Positions 7,900 to 17,186 of a DNA stretch of 64,000 nucleotides are shown here, in pieces. A program made the translations under genes and the position numbers. Source of the DNA: Bacteroidota bacterium (GTDB lineage: Bacteria; Bacteroidota; Bacteroidia; Bacteroidales; PUMT01); contig PWHJ01000088.1 of the NCBI GenBank assembly GCA_003554865.1, forward strand, positions 26,341 to 90,340. The letters run 5' to 3'. The number at the start of each line of letters is the position of its first letter. The stretch's first letter is position 1. Under the pieces are notes generated by a model, which was not told the DNA's origin, made no database searches, and was given only the letters and a program-made list of their open reading frames with translations.

Positions 7900-8205
7900 A
7901 TGAGCAGTAGTGAAAAAATGCAGGAATTAAAATTATTGAGTGCCACCGGTGAGTTTAATCACCAAAAAGCCCGTGAATTTCTCGATCCGCTAATATCGGC
8001 ACTGAATGAGGGAACCCCTGTTGAAATAAATCTTACACAAATAGGGTCGGTTGATCTAACATCGCTGCAGTTGCTGGTTGCTGCCCGCAGATCATTTCAA
8101 AATGCCGGTCTCCCTTTTCATTTAAAGTTCGGGTGTAGTGAGGAGGTCTTTTCACTTATCACCAATTGCGGGCTGGCAGAGAAGACAGGAGCAAAATCAA
8201 TGTAA
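7900..8205 (+). CDS. STAS domain protein
   Basis: A 101-residue single STAS domain (VEINLTQIGSVDLTSLQLLV followed by an amphipathic helix). STAS proteins act as phosphorylation-switched antagonists of anti-sigma factors or as partner-binding modules. The loop that holds the phospho-serine in SpoIIAA (D-S-S-G-L) reads D-L-T-S-L here, so the canonical serine is absent and only Thr or Ser one or two residues later could be modified. It sits between the CheZ-like gene and cheY, as single STAS proteins often do in chemotaxis clusters of this type. Confidence 0.85.
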   Translation: MSSSEKMQELKLLSATGEFNHQKAREFLDPLISALNEGTPVEINLTQIGSVDLTSLQLLVAARRSFQNAGLPFHLKFGCSEEVFSLITNCGLAEKTGAKSM

Positions 8206-8222
8206 TAATCAATATAAAGACT

Positions 8223-8588
8223 ATGGAAAAAACAATTTTGATCGTAGATGATTCCGAGAGTATTCGGGAGGTTGTAAGCTTCACGCTCGAGAGTGAGGGA
8301 TTTAAAGTTCTTGTGGGAGTCGATGGCAAAGACGCCCTTAAGTTTCTGAATGGCAACAGTATAGACCTGATAATTACCGATCTTCATATGCCCGTGATGA
8401 ACGGAATAGAGCTTATAAGGGAGGTTAGAGGAATGGAGGCCTACTCCCGGGTTCCGATATTATTTCTTACAACAGAATCACAAACGGCAAAGAAAAACGA
8501 AGCAAAGGAGGCTGGTGCAACCGGCTGGATAATCAAACCTTTTGTCCCGGCCAAACTTATTTCTGCAATAAATAAAGTTATGAGATGA
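8223..8588 (+). CDS. cheY: Chemotaxis response regulator CheY
   Basis: A 121-residue receiver domain starting at ATG 8223 (MEKTILIVDD). A longer frame to 8166 begins with TTG and overlaps the STAS gene. The key residues are canonical: D9 and D10 for metal binding, D53 as phosphoacceptor (TDLHMP), T83 and K105. Its stop codon overlaps the cheA start as ATGA, so translation is probably coupled. It should be the main diffusible output of the CheA kinase and a likely substrate of the CheZ-like protein two genes upstream. Confidence 0.93.
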   Translation: MEKTILIVDDSESIREVVSFTLESEGFKVLVGVDGKDALKFLNGNSIDLIITDLHMPVMNGIELIREVRGMEAYSRVPILFLTTESQTAKKNEAKEAGATGWIIKPFVPAKLISAINKVMR

Positions 8589-10657
8589 GATCAATGGAAA
8601 ACTTTCAGGGTGGATTTATTGAAGAGGCGACAGACAATATAAATGATCTGGAAAGCGCCTTGCTTCTGTTGGAAGAAGATCCCGCTAACAGCGAACTAAT
8701 CGAGAGGGTTTTCAGGGCCATGCATTCGCTTAAAGGTGGCGGTGCAATGTTTGGCTTTGATGAGCTAAGTGATTTTACCCATCACATGGAGAGTGTCTAT
8801 GACCTGGTAAGAGAAGGGAAACTGGAGGTTACAAGGGATCTGCTCAATATTACCCTGGATTCTGTTGACCTGATGAAAAAGCTCCTGGTGGTGGAAGATG
8901 AGCGGCCGGAGGAGATTTCCGTTGAGCACAGCAAACTTGTCTCCGGCATAAAAGGGTTCCTGGTGGATGCTGAGGAGAATGCCCCCCGGGGGCAGGTATA
9001 TGAAAGCGCGGGCTCTAATCCCGATTCCGGCGGAACTGTTATTATCACTTATTTGATCAATTTCGTCCCGGACAAGGATATTATGAAGAACGGGACAAAT
9101 CCGCTGTACCTGATTGATGAGCTGAACTCGCTTGGAAAAACCATGGTGATTGCCAATACATGCAACATCCCGGAGCTTGAAAAATTTGATACATCAAAAT
9201 GTTACATAAGCTGGAGGGTGTTTTTGTCAACTTCAGAGGATAAAAATGCTATATCAGATGTATTTATGTTTGTGGAAGATGATTGCATGCTTGAGATACA
9301 CAAACTTGGAGCATCTGATCTGCTTGATGATGAAAGGTTTGTCCGTAAAATTGAGGAGTGCCGTGAAAGTGATTCTGAAATTGAAATTAACAGTATAAAA
9401 GATTTTGCAAAGAGCATTAAAGAGGAAGGCAATGATAAGAAATCACGGCAAATTAAAAGGAAGGTTGCCAACGGCAGGGAGAATACCATCTCATCAATAA
9501 GGGTTTCGTCCGATAAGATTGACCAGCTGATGAATTTGGTAAGTGAGCTTGTCATAACCCAGGCTAGTTTAAGCCTTTATACTGAAAATTCTAACAATGC
9601 GGATCTGCAGCCGATTGCCGAAAGTGTTCAGAAGCTGACACGTCAGTTGCGTGATAATGCTTTTTCTATCAGCCTTATTCCCCTTGAGAGCATGATGACA
9701 AGGTTTCAGCGCCTTGTAAGGGATCTGAGTGATGAGCTTGGCAAAGAGATCAACTTCAGCGCTAAGGGAACCGAAACCGAGCTTGACAAGACTATTATCG
9801 AGAGTCTTACAGATCCGTTGCTTCATATAATCAGAAATGCCATTGACCATGGTATTGAATCGCCGGATGAACGCAAAAACAAAGGTAAACCGGCTAACGG
9901 TGAGATAGTGCTGAAAGCCTTTTATTCCGGTGCCAATGTGATTATAGAGGTTTCCGACGACGGAGCCGGTATTGACCCCGAAAAAATCAGGAAGAAAGCA
10001 ATAGAGAGGCAGCTCATAACACCTGATTCTGCTCTTAATGATAAGGAGTTGGTTAACCTTTTGTTTTTGCCAGGTTTTTCCACAGCAGAGAGTGTTACCG
10101 ATTTATCCGGTCGGGGTGTTGGAATGGATGTGGTTAAGCGGAAAATATCTTCGATCAGGGGTGAAGTAGATATAGAATCCTCACCCGGCAAAGGAACTGT
10201 TGTCACTGTGAAGCTTCCACTTACATTGTCAATTATTGACGGGCTATTGGTAAAGATAGCAGGCAGCCAGTATGTGATCCCCCTTTCGGTGGTAGACAAA
10301 ATATTTGCTGTTGAACATGAGACGATTGCTCGTGCTTCTAATAACCTCGTGGTACTCGACGGGGAGCAGTTGCCTTTTTATTACCTGCGCGAAGAATTCG
10401 GGCTTGACGGCAAACCGCCTGCCAGAGAGGAGATGGTTGTTGTGGAGTATGAAAATGTGCGCATCGGTTTGGCAACAGACAGTGTTGTCGGGGAACATCA
10501 GGCAGTGCTTAAACCCCTGGGAAAATTCTACAGAGAGCAGGAGATCGTATCGGGCGGCACTATCCTTGGTGACGGGAGCATTGCTCTTGTGCTTGATACA
10601 AACAAGATTATAAACCAATTTTCAAATAACAACAAAATTAAGGAGGTAATCTCATGA
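8585..10657 (+). CDS. cheA: Chemotaxis histidine kinase CheA
   Basis: A 690-residue CheA with all main domains. The HPt domain has the phospho-His H47 (AMHSLKGGG). A P2-like region covers ~150-290 (NPLYLIDELNSLG, FVFVEDD-type segment). The dimerisation helices follow from ~305 (SSDKIDQLMNLVSELVITQA). The ATPase has its N box (HIIRNAIDHG), G1 (DDGAGID) and G2 (GRGVGMDVV), and a C-terminal CheW-like domain covers ~545-685. It overlaps cheY by 4 bp upstream and cheW by 4 bp downstream (ATGA at both junctions). ATG 8594 is an alternative start three codons in. Confidence 0.97.
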   Translation: MRSMENFQGGFIEEATDNINDLESALLLLEEDPANSELIERVFRAMHSLKGGGAMFGFDELSDFTHHMESVYDLVREGKLEVTRDLLNITLDSVDLMKKLLVVEDERPEEISVEHSKLVSGIKGFLVDAEENAPRGQVYESAGSNPDSGGTVIITYLINFVPDKDIMKNGTNPLYLIDELNSLGKTMVIANTCNIPELEKFDTSKCYISWRVFLSTSEDKNAISDVFMFVEDDCMLEIHKLGASDLLDDERFVRKIEECRESDSEIEINSIKDFAKSIKEEGNDKKSRQIKRKVANGRENTISSIRVSSDKIDQLMNLVSELVITQASLSLYTENSNNADLQPIAESVQKLTRQLRDNAFSISLIPLESMMTRFQRLVRDLSDELGKEINFSAKGTETELDKTIIESLTDPLLHIIRNAIDHGIESPDERKNKGKPANGEIVLKAFYSGANVIIEVSDDGAGIDPEKIRKKAIERQLITPDSALNDKELVNLLFLPGFSTAESVTDLSGRGVGMDVVKRKISSIRGEVDIESSPGKGTVVTVKLPLTLSIIDGLLVKIAGSQYVIPLSVVDKIFAVEHETIARASNNLVVLDGEQLPFYYLREEFGLDGKPPAREEMVVVEYENVRIGLATDSVVGEHQAVLKPLGKFYREQEIVSGGTILGDGSIALVLDTNKIINQFSNNNKIKEVIS

Positions 10658-11193
10658 GTGAAAAAAAATTAGATCAAATCAACTCTTATCTCTCTTTTAA
10701 TCTTGGAGAGGGGACTTTCGCGGCAAATGTCTCGAAAGTTCTGAACATTCTTGAGATGACAGAGATCACCAAGGTCCCCAGGGCACCCGAATATATGAAA
10801 GGTGTGATCAACCTGCGGGGCTCTGTGCTTCCTGTTGTCGATACAAGGATTAAGTTCAATATGTCGCCCACGGAATACACCAGTAACACCTGTATCCTTG
10901 TAATGGAGGTAGATGTTGAGGGGGAGCGGGTTCAGGTTGGTGGACTGGTTGATGAGGTGCAGGCCGTACTTGAAATTGAAAAGGAGGATATTCTTCCCCC
11001 GCCCAATATCGGCAGCAAGTACAGGTCAGAATTTATCTCGGGAATGGCAAAGATAGATGAAAAGTTTATTATGCTGCTGAACATGGACAGTGTTTTCTCA
11101 TCTGATGATGTGGCCAGTATCAGGGAGTCTGCCGGGCGCAGTAATCTGCAGGCTGAAACGGCTGTTAAAAATGAAAAAGAGAGGCAATCATAG
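10654..11193 (+). CDS. cheW: Chemotaxis adaptor CheW
   Basis: A 179-residue CheW coupling protein that links receptors to CheA at the membrane array. The SH3-like double barrel is evident (LSFNLGEGTFAANVSKVLNI, APEYMKGVINLRGSVLPVVD). The conserved NLRG-x-V-x-P-V-x-D motif and the DEVQAVLEI segment are intact. About 25 extra polar residues follow the domain. The start overlaps cheA by 4 bp, and the receptor gene follows after 38 bp. Confidence 0.96.
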   Translation: MSEKKLDQINSYLSFNLGEGTFAANVSKVLNILEMTEITKVPRAPEYMKGVINLRGSVLPVVDTRIKFNMSPTEYTSNTCILVMEVDVEGERVQVGGLVDEVQAVLEIEKEDILPPPNIGSKYRSEFISGMAKIDEKFIMLLNMDSVFSSDDVASIRESAGRSNLQAETAVKNEKERQS

Positions 11194-11231
11194 CTCTTAT
11201 AATCAAATAAATAAATAATGGAGGGATTTTT

Positions 11232-13340
11232 ATGAAATTCAACGATTTAAAAATTGGAACAAAAATTATGTCGGGTTATGCAATTGTTGCTCTAATAGCA
11301 ATAGCCATCGGCGTAATAGGTCTCTACAGCCTTCGAAATGTAGGAAACTATTTTTATCAGGTGTCTGACGTAAGGATGCCCAGTGTACAATACCTGCTTG
11401 AGATGGAGTCAGCAATGGAAGACTTGGATGGTTCTTTCCGTTCCCTGCTTAACCCGAACCTTTCGTCTGAAGATAAAGCTAACGAGATCAGGGCTATAGC
11501 AGAAGCAAGAGAGCGTTATAACAGGGCTATGGAAGATTTTGCCCCGCTTGAACAGACCGAGGAGGAAGAAATACTCTATAACCGGTTTCTTGATGCACTG
11601 GAGGAATGGAGAATGGCAAATGAGGAATTCGACAGATTATTTCAGGAGCTGGAGGAGATAGATATTTTCTATCCCATGCAGTTCCTGGCAAATCTTAACC
11701 AATTTGAGAGTGATCATTATGAATTGCAGGTGCAGATGGCCAATGCAATCCAGACAGGCCAGCTTTTCGAAGGGGGTGAGGACCCCACTGCCTGTAACCT
11801 GGGACAGTGGGTGCCTACCTTTGAAACTGACAATCCTGATGTAAACAATGCGATTGAAGGTATGCAGGATTATCATGATGATTTCCATCATGCAGTGCAT
11901 GAGGCCAAGGACTACCTTGGTGCCGGCAACCATAATGCTGCAAGGGATGTTTATATGAATAGAATGATACCTGCCGCGGAGGGTGTCTTCGGGTATTTCG
12001 AAATTCTTATTAATGAGGCTGAAAATGCAGTTGAATTATTTGAAGAGATGGAAAACCAGAATATAAATATTGCTGAACAGGCAAAGAATGAATGTCTTGA
12101 CCTGCTTGATCAGTTGATAGCTCTTAATATAGGTGTTGCAAATGAAGCAGTTGAAGCAGGTGATGAGACCATTGCCGGCAGCAACTTAATTGTAGCAACG
12201 GTTATTATAATCGGAATAATCATTGCTGTAATTCTTGGCATTTTTATTACAAGAGCCATTACCAGCGGGCTTTTCAGGGGAGTCAATCTGGCCGAGAATA
12301 TTGCGGATGGTAAATTGAATGTGGAAATAGACAAAGAACTGGTTGAACAAAAGGATGAGGTTGGCCAGCTGAGCAGGTCGCTTCAGCGGATGACAGAAAA
12401 GCTGAAGAGTGTAATAGGCGATATAATGAGTGGAGCCGATAATATAGGCAGTGCAAGCACAGAGATGAGCTCCTCATCCCAGCAGATGTCACAGGGAGCC
12501 ACCGAACAGGCTTCTTCGGCCGAAGAGGTATCCTCATCAATGGAAGAGATGGTTTCCAATATTCAACAGAATACAGATAATGCACAGCAGACTGAAAAAA
12601 TTGCCCAGAATGTATCCAGCGGGATACAGAAGGTTGGCTCGTCGGCGCAGGAAAGCCTTGAATCGATTAGAAACATTGCAGATAAAATTAGTGTGATCAA
12701 TGATATTGCATTCCAGACCAACATACTGGCCCTTAACGCGGCAGTGGAAGCCGCACGGGCGGGCGAGCACGGCCGTGGGTTTGCGGTTGTAGCTTCAGAG
12801 GTGCGTAAACTGGCTGAGAAAAGCAAGGTGGCTGCCGATGAGATAGTAGCCCTGGCAACAAGCAGTGTCGATGTTACAGAGGAGGCTGGCAAGCTTATGA
12901 ATGAACTTATACCGGATATTGAGAAAACCGCCAAACTGGTGCAGGAAATATCAGCTGCCAGCATGGAGCAGAATTCCGGAGCTGATCAGATAAATAATGC
13001 GGTTCAGCAGCTTAATCAGGTTATTCAGCAAAATGCTGCCGTTTCAGAGGAGATGGCAACAAGTTCCGAGGAGTTGTCCGGTCAGGCAGAACAGCTTAAG
13101 GAAACAGTATCATATTTTACTGTTGATGATACCAGGGTTAACAAAAAATCATCATTTGTCAAAGCTCCCCAAAAGCAGGCAGCAGCCTTTCAGCCGGAAC
13201 AAAAGAAGGAAATATCGGTTGAGGATGCAGATGCGGCTCAGAAAAAGGGGACAACTTCAGTTCCCCAGGCAGAAAAAAAGGGGGTTGATCTGAATATGGG
13301 CAGTGAATCTGTAAGTGACAATGATTATGAAAAATATTGA
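11232..13340 (+). CDS. Methyl-accepting chemotaxis protein with an extracytoplasmic CZB-like zinc-binding module
   Basis: A 702-residue receptor. TM1 is at ~14-34, TM2 at ~317-341 and a HAMP domain at ~342-395. The signalling domain has its hairpin tip at ~490-525 ([20 protein letters not shown]). The periplasmic part is a helical bundle holding a CZB-type signature: H162, CNLGQW (C188, W193) and HDDFH (H215, H219), the usual one-Cys three-His zinc ligands. CZB domains are mostly cytoplasmic, so this position is notable. A ~70-residue Lys/Gln/Ala/Pro-rich linker follows the signalling domain and ends in DYEKY, like a CheR/CheB tether. It is the only MCP gene in the cluster and is followed by a strong terminator. 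Confidence 0.93.
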   Translation: MKFNDLKIGTKIMSGYAIVALIAIAIGVIGLYSLRNVGNYFYQVSDVRMPSVQYLLEMESAMEDLDGSFRSLLNPNLSSEDKANEIRAIAEARERYNRAMEDFAPLEQTEEEEILYNRFLDALEEWRMANEEFDRLFQELEEIDIFYPMQFLANLNQFESDHYELQVQMANAIQTGQLFEGGEDPTACNLGQWVPTFETDNPDVNNAIEGMQDYHDDFHHAVHEAKDYLGAGNHNAARDVYMNRMIPAAEGVFGYFEILINEAENAVELFEEMENQNINIAEQAKNECLDLLDQLIALNIGVANEAVEAGDETIAGSNLIVATVIIIGIIIAVILGIFITRAITSGLFRGVNLAENIADGKLNVEIDKELVEQKDEVGQLSRSLQRMTEKLKSVIGDIMSGADNIGSASTEMSSSSQQMSQGATEQASSAEEVSSSMEEMVSNIQQNTDNAQQTEKIAQNVSSGIQKVGSSAQESLESIRNIADKISVINDIAFQTNILALNAAVEAARAGEHGRGFAVVASEVRKLAEKSKVAADEIVALATSSVDVTEEAGKLMNELIPDIEKTAKLVQEISAASMEQNSGADQINNAVQQLNQVIQQNAAVSEEMATSSEELSGQAEQLKETVSYFTVDDTRVNKKSSFVKAPQKQAAAFQPEQKKEISVEDADAAQKKGTTSVPQAEKKGVDLNMGSESVSDNDYEKY

Positions 13341-13362
13341 AAATTTGCCTGCCGATAGTTTG

Positions 13363-13394
13363 AAATACCCGGGAGTTTTACTCCCGGGTATTTT
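13363..13394 (+). terminator. Rho-independent terminator after the MCP gene
   Basis: A perfect 13-bp stem AAATACCCGGGAG (13363-13375) and CTCCCGGGTATTT with loop TTTTA, followed by TT. It begins 22 bp after the MCP stop and probably splits the chemotaxis cluster into two transcripts, or attenuates the cheR-side genes. Confidence 0.85.
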
Positions 13395-13462
13395 AACCGC
13401 TTTTGCAGCAGTTTTTAGTTGAGTTTTAATTTAAAACAAGGATAGGATATTTTTTTAAACTA

Positions 13463-14320
13463 ATGATTGATCCTGACATTAGCGAAATTTACAAAGCCCG
13501 GATGTCGGAAGAGGAGTTTGAGAGACTCAGTACATTCATCTACAGGGAAACCGGCATAAAAATGCCGCCTGTTAAGATTACAATGTTGCAGAGCCGGTTG
13601 CAGAAAAGGCTCAGGCATTTAAAGATAAGGACATTCGGTGAGTATATAGATTATGTTTTTGGCCAGAATGGTGCAGATGCAGAGATAATTCACATGCTGG
13701 ATGTGGTAAGTACTAATAAGACTGACTTTTTCAGGGAGCCCGTTCATTTTGAATTTCTTGCAGAAAATATATTGCCTGAGGTGATTCAAAGGACCGCTGA
13801 CAGGCCTCTTAAAATTTGGAGTGCAGGATGTTCCAGCGGTGAGGAAGCATTCACTATAGCCATTACCATTAGTGAATTTATTGAGGAGCACAGGGAAAAC
13901 ATAGATTATAAGATACTTGGCACCGATATTTCCACAGATATATTGCAAAAGGCAGTTGATGGAGTTTACAAGGAAGAGAGGATTGCCAACATACCTATGA
14001 ATATTAAGAGAAAATATTTTTTGAAAAGCAAAAACCCGAAAAACAAAACTGTAAGGGTTGTCCCCAAACTTAGACAGAAAGTTTCCTGGCAAAGGCTCAA
14101 CTTCATGGAATCAAACTATGATATAAAAGACTCATATGATATTATTTTCTGCAGGAATGTGCTTATATATTTTGAGAGGTTAACACAGGAGAATGTTATT
14201 AATAAGCTTTGCACTCACCTGAGGCCGGGAGGCTTTTTCTTTCTTGGCCATTCTGAGTCAATTATGGGCATGAATGTTCCTGTTAAAATTTTGAAGCCTA
14301 CAATATATCGCAAAATGTAA
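13463..14320 (+). CDS. cheR: Chemotaxis protein methyltransferase CheR
   Basis: A 285-residue SAM-dependent glutamate methyltransferase. It has an N-terminal helical domain, the DFFREPVHFEFL motif, the SAM-binding SAGCSSGEEAFT, TDIS and the FCRNVLIYF motif. The beta-subdomain loop (YFLKSKNPKNKTVRV) has the same length as I recall for E. coli CheR, which binds the NWETF tail of receptors, although the glycines differ. This is of interest because four proteins here end in similar pentapeptides. It follows the MCP terminator and heads the second half of the cluster. Confidence 0.95.
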   Translation: MIDPDISEIYKARMSEEEFERLSTFIYRETGIKMPPVKITMLQSRLQKRLRHLKIRTFGEYIDYVFGQNGADAEIIHMLDVVSTNKTDFFREPVHFEFLAENILPEVIQRTADRPLKIWSAGCSSGEEAFTIAITISEFIEEHRENIDYKILGTDISTDILQKAVDGVYKEERIANIPMNIKRKYFLKSKNPKNKTVRVVPKLRQKVSWQRLNFMESNYDIKDSYDIIFCRNVLIYFERLTQENVINKLCTHLRPGGFFFLGHSESIMGMNVPVKILKPTIYRKM

Positions 14321-14349
14321 ATAAGACAAGTAAACTTTAAAAAAAGAAA

Positions 14350-14448
14350 ATGGCAGATCAAGCTTTATTAAAAAGATACAGATGGTGGATCACAATCAAA
14401 CAGGAAAAGAGCTGGTGTGGTCATCCTTGCATGTATCTGCAGCCATGA
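14350..14448 (+). CDS. Possible 32-residue small protein between cheR and the kinase-like gene
   Basis: An ATG frame of 32 codons with basic and aromatic content (LLKRYRWWITIKQEKSWC) and a GHPC element. It starts 30 bp after cheR and ends 31 bp before the kinase-like gene, filling an otherwise empty 159-bp gap. There is no known match and chance is a real possibility, so this is a candidate only. Confidence 0.25.
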   Translation: MADQALLKRYRWWITIKQEKSWCGHPCMYLQP

Positions 14449-14479
14449 GGGGTCTGTCGTTAATTAAAACCCTGAAATT

Positions 14480-15376
14480 ATGAACAAGCTAAGTGATGCC
14501 GAGCTGATTAATGAGCTTACAGCCCGCTTGAAAGCATACAGTAAGACACTGAAAGAGATGCAGGACCTTAACAATGAATTAAAGGTCGTCAACAAAAAAC
14601 TTGAAGAATCCGAGGCATTGAAAAGCCACTTCATTTCCAATATTACAAATGAAATTGTAAACCCTTTTGCCTCTATAATCGGATTATCAAAGAATATTCT
14701 CTCTGCTAAAAAAGAGGACTGGAAAAAAGTTATTTCAATGGTTTCATTGATTCATTCCGAAGCCTTCAACCTTGACTTCCAGTTCAAGAACATTTTTGTT
14801 GCCGCAAAGCTTGAAGCCGGCGAGATCAGTCCGCATGTAATTAAAGTGGATATAAATTCACTTATTGAAGGTGTGATTGAGTCTTTCAGGATTGAAGCCA
14901 AAAAGAAAAAGGTGGGTTTTAATTTTGACTTCAGTGTTACCCCTGGGGTTGAAAAAATCTATTATTTCAATACCGACGCTGAAAAGCTCCAGCTGATCAC
15001 CTCAAACCTGATAAGCAATGCGGTAAAATTCAGTTCACCCGGACAGGTTATTGAGGTACGTGTATCAATGAATGAAGATAAGCTTGTTATAAGGGTAAAG
15101 GATCATGGAACGGGAATCTCTCAGGAAAATCAAAAGATCATATTTGACAGGTTCAGGCGTCTTGATTCAGGGATTAATTCCCTTAACGGGGGTCATGGCC
15201 TTGGCCTGTCTGTTAACAAAGCCCTTCTGGATATGCTTGATGGTACCATAAATATTGAAAGTAAGCCGGGTGAGGGTGCGGAGTTTATAGTTTCTATTCC
15301 CGAACATTTTCTGGAAACCGAGGGTGTTTCACATGAGGGGAGCGAAACTTTTTTTGAAGACGAGGAAATGTTTTAA
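14480..15376 (+). CDS. Histidine-kinase-like protein lacking the phosphoacceptor His
   Basis: A 298-residue soluble protein with an N-terminal coiled coil (1-48), a HisKA-like helix pair and a full HATPase domain (N box NLISNAVKFS, G1 DHGTGIS, F box FDRFRRLD, G2 GGHGLGLS). In the H box, where kinases have S-H-E, this protein reads ISNITNEIVNPF, so the phospho-His is Asn57. ATP binding looks intact but autophosphorylation in the normal way is not possible. It may act as a scaffold, a phosphatase, or transfer to another protein. It ends DEEMF, an NWETF-like tail, and lies 10 bp upstream of cheD. Confidence 0.85.
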   Translation: MNKLSDAELINELTARLKAYSKTLKEMQDLNNELKVVNKKLEESEALKSHFISNITNEIVNPFASIIGLSKNILSAKKEDWKKVISMVSLIHSEAFNLDFQFKNIFVAAKLEAGEISPHVIKVDINSLIEGVIESFRIEAKKKKVGFNFDFSVTPGVEKIYYFNTDAEKLQLITSNLISNAVKFSSPGQVIEVRVSMNEDKLVIRVKDHGTGISQENQKIIFDRFRRLDSGINSLNGGHGLGLSVNKALLDMLDGTINIESKPGEGAEFIVSIPEHFLETEGVSHEGSETFFEDEEMF

Positions 15377-15386
15377 TACCCCGGAT

Positions 15387-15857
15387 ATGGAAATAAATAA
15401 CAGACATTTTCTTTATCCGGCCGCGATACATGTGAGCAGCTCTCCCTGTATAATCAATACAATTCTTGGCTCATGCGTTGCAGTGTGTCTTTATGACCAG
15501 GTTAACAGATTTGGAGGGATGAATCATTTTATGCTTCCCCTGTGGAACGGGCAGGGGCTTGCATCACCAAAATACGGGAATATAGCCATAGAGAAGTTAA
15601 CGGAAAAGATGATAAATCTCGGTTCAGGCAAAAATAATCTGATAGCAAAGGTTTTCGGGGGCGGGGATGTGATCGATACTCTTCACTCACAGCTTAATAT
15701 CGGACACAGGAATGTTGATGTGGCAGTCCAGATCCTCGAGGAGCTCAGAATACCTGTTAAAAGTTCGAGTCTTGGAGGTAAGCTTGGCAGGAAAATATCA
15801 TTCAATACTTATACCGGTGGTGTTTCACAGAGGTATATAAACAGGCAGTTAAGATAA
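15387..15857 (+). CDS. cheD: Chemoreceptor glutamine deamidase CheD
   Basis: The start is taken at ATG 15387 (MEINNRHFLY), 10 bp after the kinase-like gene. A longer frame to 15324 overlaps that gene. The protein has 156 residues and the CheD signature ILGSCVAVCLYD with nucleophile C30, then GGMNHFMLP with H47, the KVFGG segment and FNTYTGG. CheD deamidates receptor Gln residues and in several bacteria is coupled to a CheC- or CheZ-type phosphatase. The likely substrate is the MCP two genes upstream. Confidence 0.94.
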   Translation: MEINNRHFLYPAAIHVSSSPCIINTILGSCVAVCLYDQVNRFGGMNHFMLPLWNGQGLASPKYGNIAIEKLTEKMINLGSGKNNLIAKVFGGGDVIDTLHSQLNIGHRNVDVAVQILEELRIPVKSSSLGGKLGRKISFNTYTGGVSQRYINRQLR

Positions 15858-15872
15858 TGTAAGTTTAAAAAC

Positions 15873-15890
15873 TTTCCGGCTAGCCGGAAA
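15873..15890. promoter_or_regulatory. Perfect 18-bp palindrome after cheD
   Basis: TTTCCGGCTAGCCGGAAA reads the same on both strands and lies 16 bp after the cheD stop. It has no spacer and no T-tract, so an operator-like dyad or an RNA hairpin is as likely as a terminator. Confidence 0.55.
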
Positions 15891-15920
15891 TATAAACTGG
15901 AGGTTATTTCAACCACATAT

Positions 15921-15973
15921 GAATTCCCATCAGCCTTTGGCAGACAAAATAAGATGAACAAAATATGGAGGTC
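15921..15973 (+). repeat. Dispersed palindromic repeat, copy 2
   Basis: GAATTCCCATCAGCCTTTGG, CAGACAAAATAAGATGAACA and AAATATGGAGGTCC together form a full-length copy with left arm, core and a slightly degenerate right arm. It lies in the 224-bp cheD-cheB gap. Confidence 0.75.
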
Positions 15974-16081
15974 CATTCAGAAAAAAGAAATGTATTTAAT
16001 TGGTGTACTGTAATAAATTGCTGAATATAAGCTTAATAAACCATGTTTGCGCGAATAAACGTTCAGGTATATTTTTAAGGG

Positions 16082-17161
16082 ATGAAGAACAGCATTAAAG
16101 TCCTTATTGTTGATGATTCCGCTGTTGTAAGGCGAACATTATCCGATATCGTAAATTCTGATCCTGCACTGGAGGTGATCGGAACAGCATCTGACCCTTA
16201 TGTGGCAGCAAAGAAGATGTTGTCGCAGGCACCGGATGTAATAACTCTTGATGTAGAGATGCCTAAAATGGACGGCCTGACCTTTTTAAAGAAGATCATG
16301 TCTCTTCATCCGATCCCTGTTGTGATTATCTCCAGCCTTACGGCAGAAGGTACTGAAACCGGCTTAAAGGCCCTTGAATATGGCGCAGTTGAAATTATTA
16401 CTAAACCGAAAATGGATACGAGGACTTTTATCGAAGAGTCCAGGATCCGTTTGTGTGATGCAATAAAAGCCGCCTCGCTTGTGCGCCTGAAACGAAAGAA
16501 TATACCTGCCCCGGCTATAAATGTGCAGCCTAAACACAATGCTGATGTAATAATGCCGAGGAGTACCTCCCAAAGTATGATCAAAACAACAGAGAAGGTA
16601 ATTGCCGTTGGTGCCTCAACCGGGGGAACAGAGGCACTTACGGTTTTCTTGCGGGCTTTTCCGCCTGACTCTCCGGGGATGGTCATAGTGCAGCACATGC
16701 CGGAACAGTTTACCAGATCATTTGCCCGCCGGTTGAATGAGCTGTGCTGTATGAACGTGAAGGAGGCCGAGAACAATGATACCGTTATCAGGGGCAGGGC
16801 GCTGATAGCCCCGGGTAACAGGCATACTATGCTGAAAAGGAGCGGTGCAAGATATTACGTGGAGGTAAAGGATGGCCCGCTTGTTAACCGGCACCGGCCC
16901 TCGGTCGATGTTCTGTTCAGGTCAACCGCCAGGTATGCCGGCAAAAATGCTGTAGGAATAATAATGACGGGTATGGGTAGCGACGGTGCCAGCGGTCTTC
17001 TTGAAATGAGGGAGGCAGGAGCTTATACAATAGTACAGGATGAGAAAAGTTGTGTTGTTTTCGGAATGCCCAACGAAGCAATTAAGCTGAAGGCGGTTAA
17101 AGCCGTTCTGCCGCTGAATGATATTGCCGGCAAGGTGATTAAACTGACAAAGAATGATTGA
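16082..17161 (+). CDS. cheB: Chemotaxis methylesterase/deamidase CheB
   Basis: A 359-residue CheB. The receiver domain has D11/D12, phospho-Asp D57 ([10 protein letters not shown]) and TKP. A ~45-residue linker follows. The methylesterase domain has the catalytic triad S179 ([10 protein letters not shown]), H205 (QHMPEQF) and D301 (GMGSDGA). The spacing of these residues is identical to that recalled for the E. coli enzyme. CheB opposes CheR at receptor glutamates and is activated by CheA. It is preceded by a 224-bp gap with a palindrome and a repeat copy, and may have its own promoter there. Confidence 0.96.
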   Translation: MKNSIKVLIVDDSAVVRRTLSDIVNSDPALEVIGTASDPYVAAKKMLSQAPDVITLDVEMPKMDGLTFLKKIMSLHPIPVVIISSLTAEGTETGLKALEYGAVEIITKPKMDTRTFIEESRIRLCDAIKAASLVRLKRKNIPAPAINVQPKHNADVIMPRSTSQSMIKTTEKVIAVGASTGGTEALTVFLRAFPPDSPGMVIVQHMPEQFTRSFARRLNELCCMNVKEAENNDTVIRGRALIAPGNRHTMLKRSGARYYVEVKDGPLVNRHRPSVDVLFRSTARYAGKNAVGIIMTGMGSDGASGLLEMREAGAYTIVQDEKSCVVFGMPNEAIKLKAVKAVLPLNDIAGKVIKLTKND

Positions 17162-17186
17162 TCCATTGTATTAAAAGAGATATATT

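Noticed and set aside
8166..8222. A longer CheY start at TTG 8166
   Set aside because: It would overlap the STAS gene by 40 bp and add a non-homologous leader; ATG 8223 gives a standard receiver domain start.
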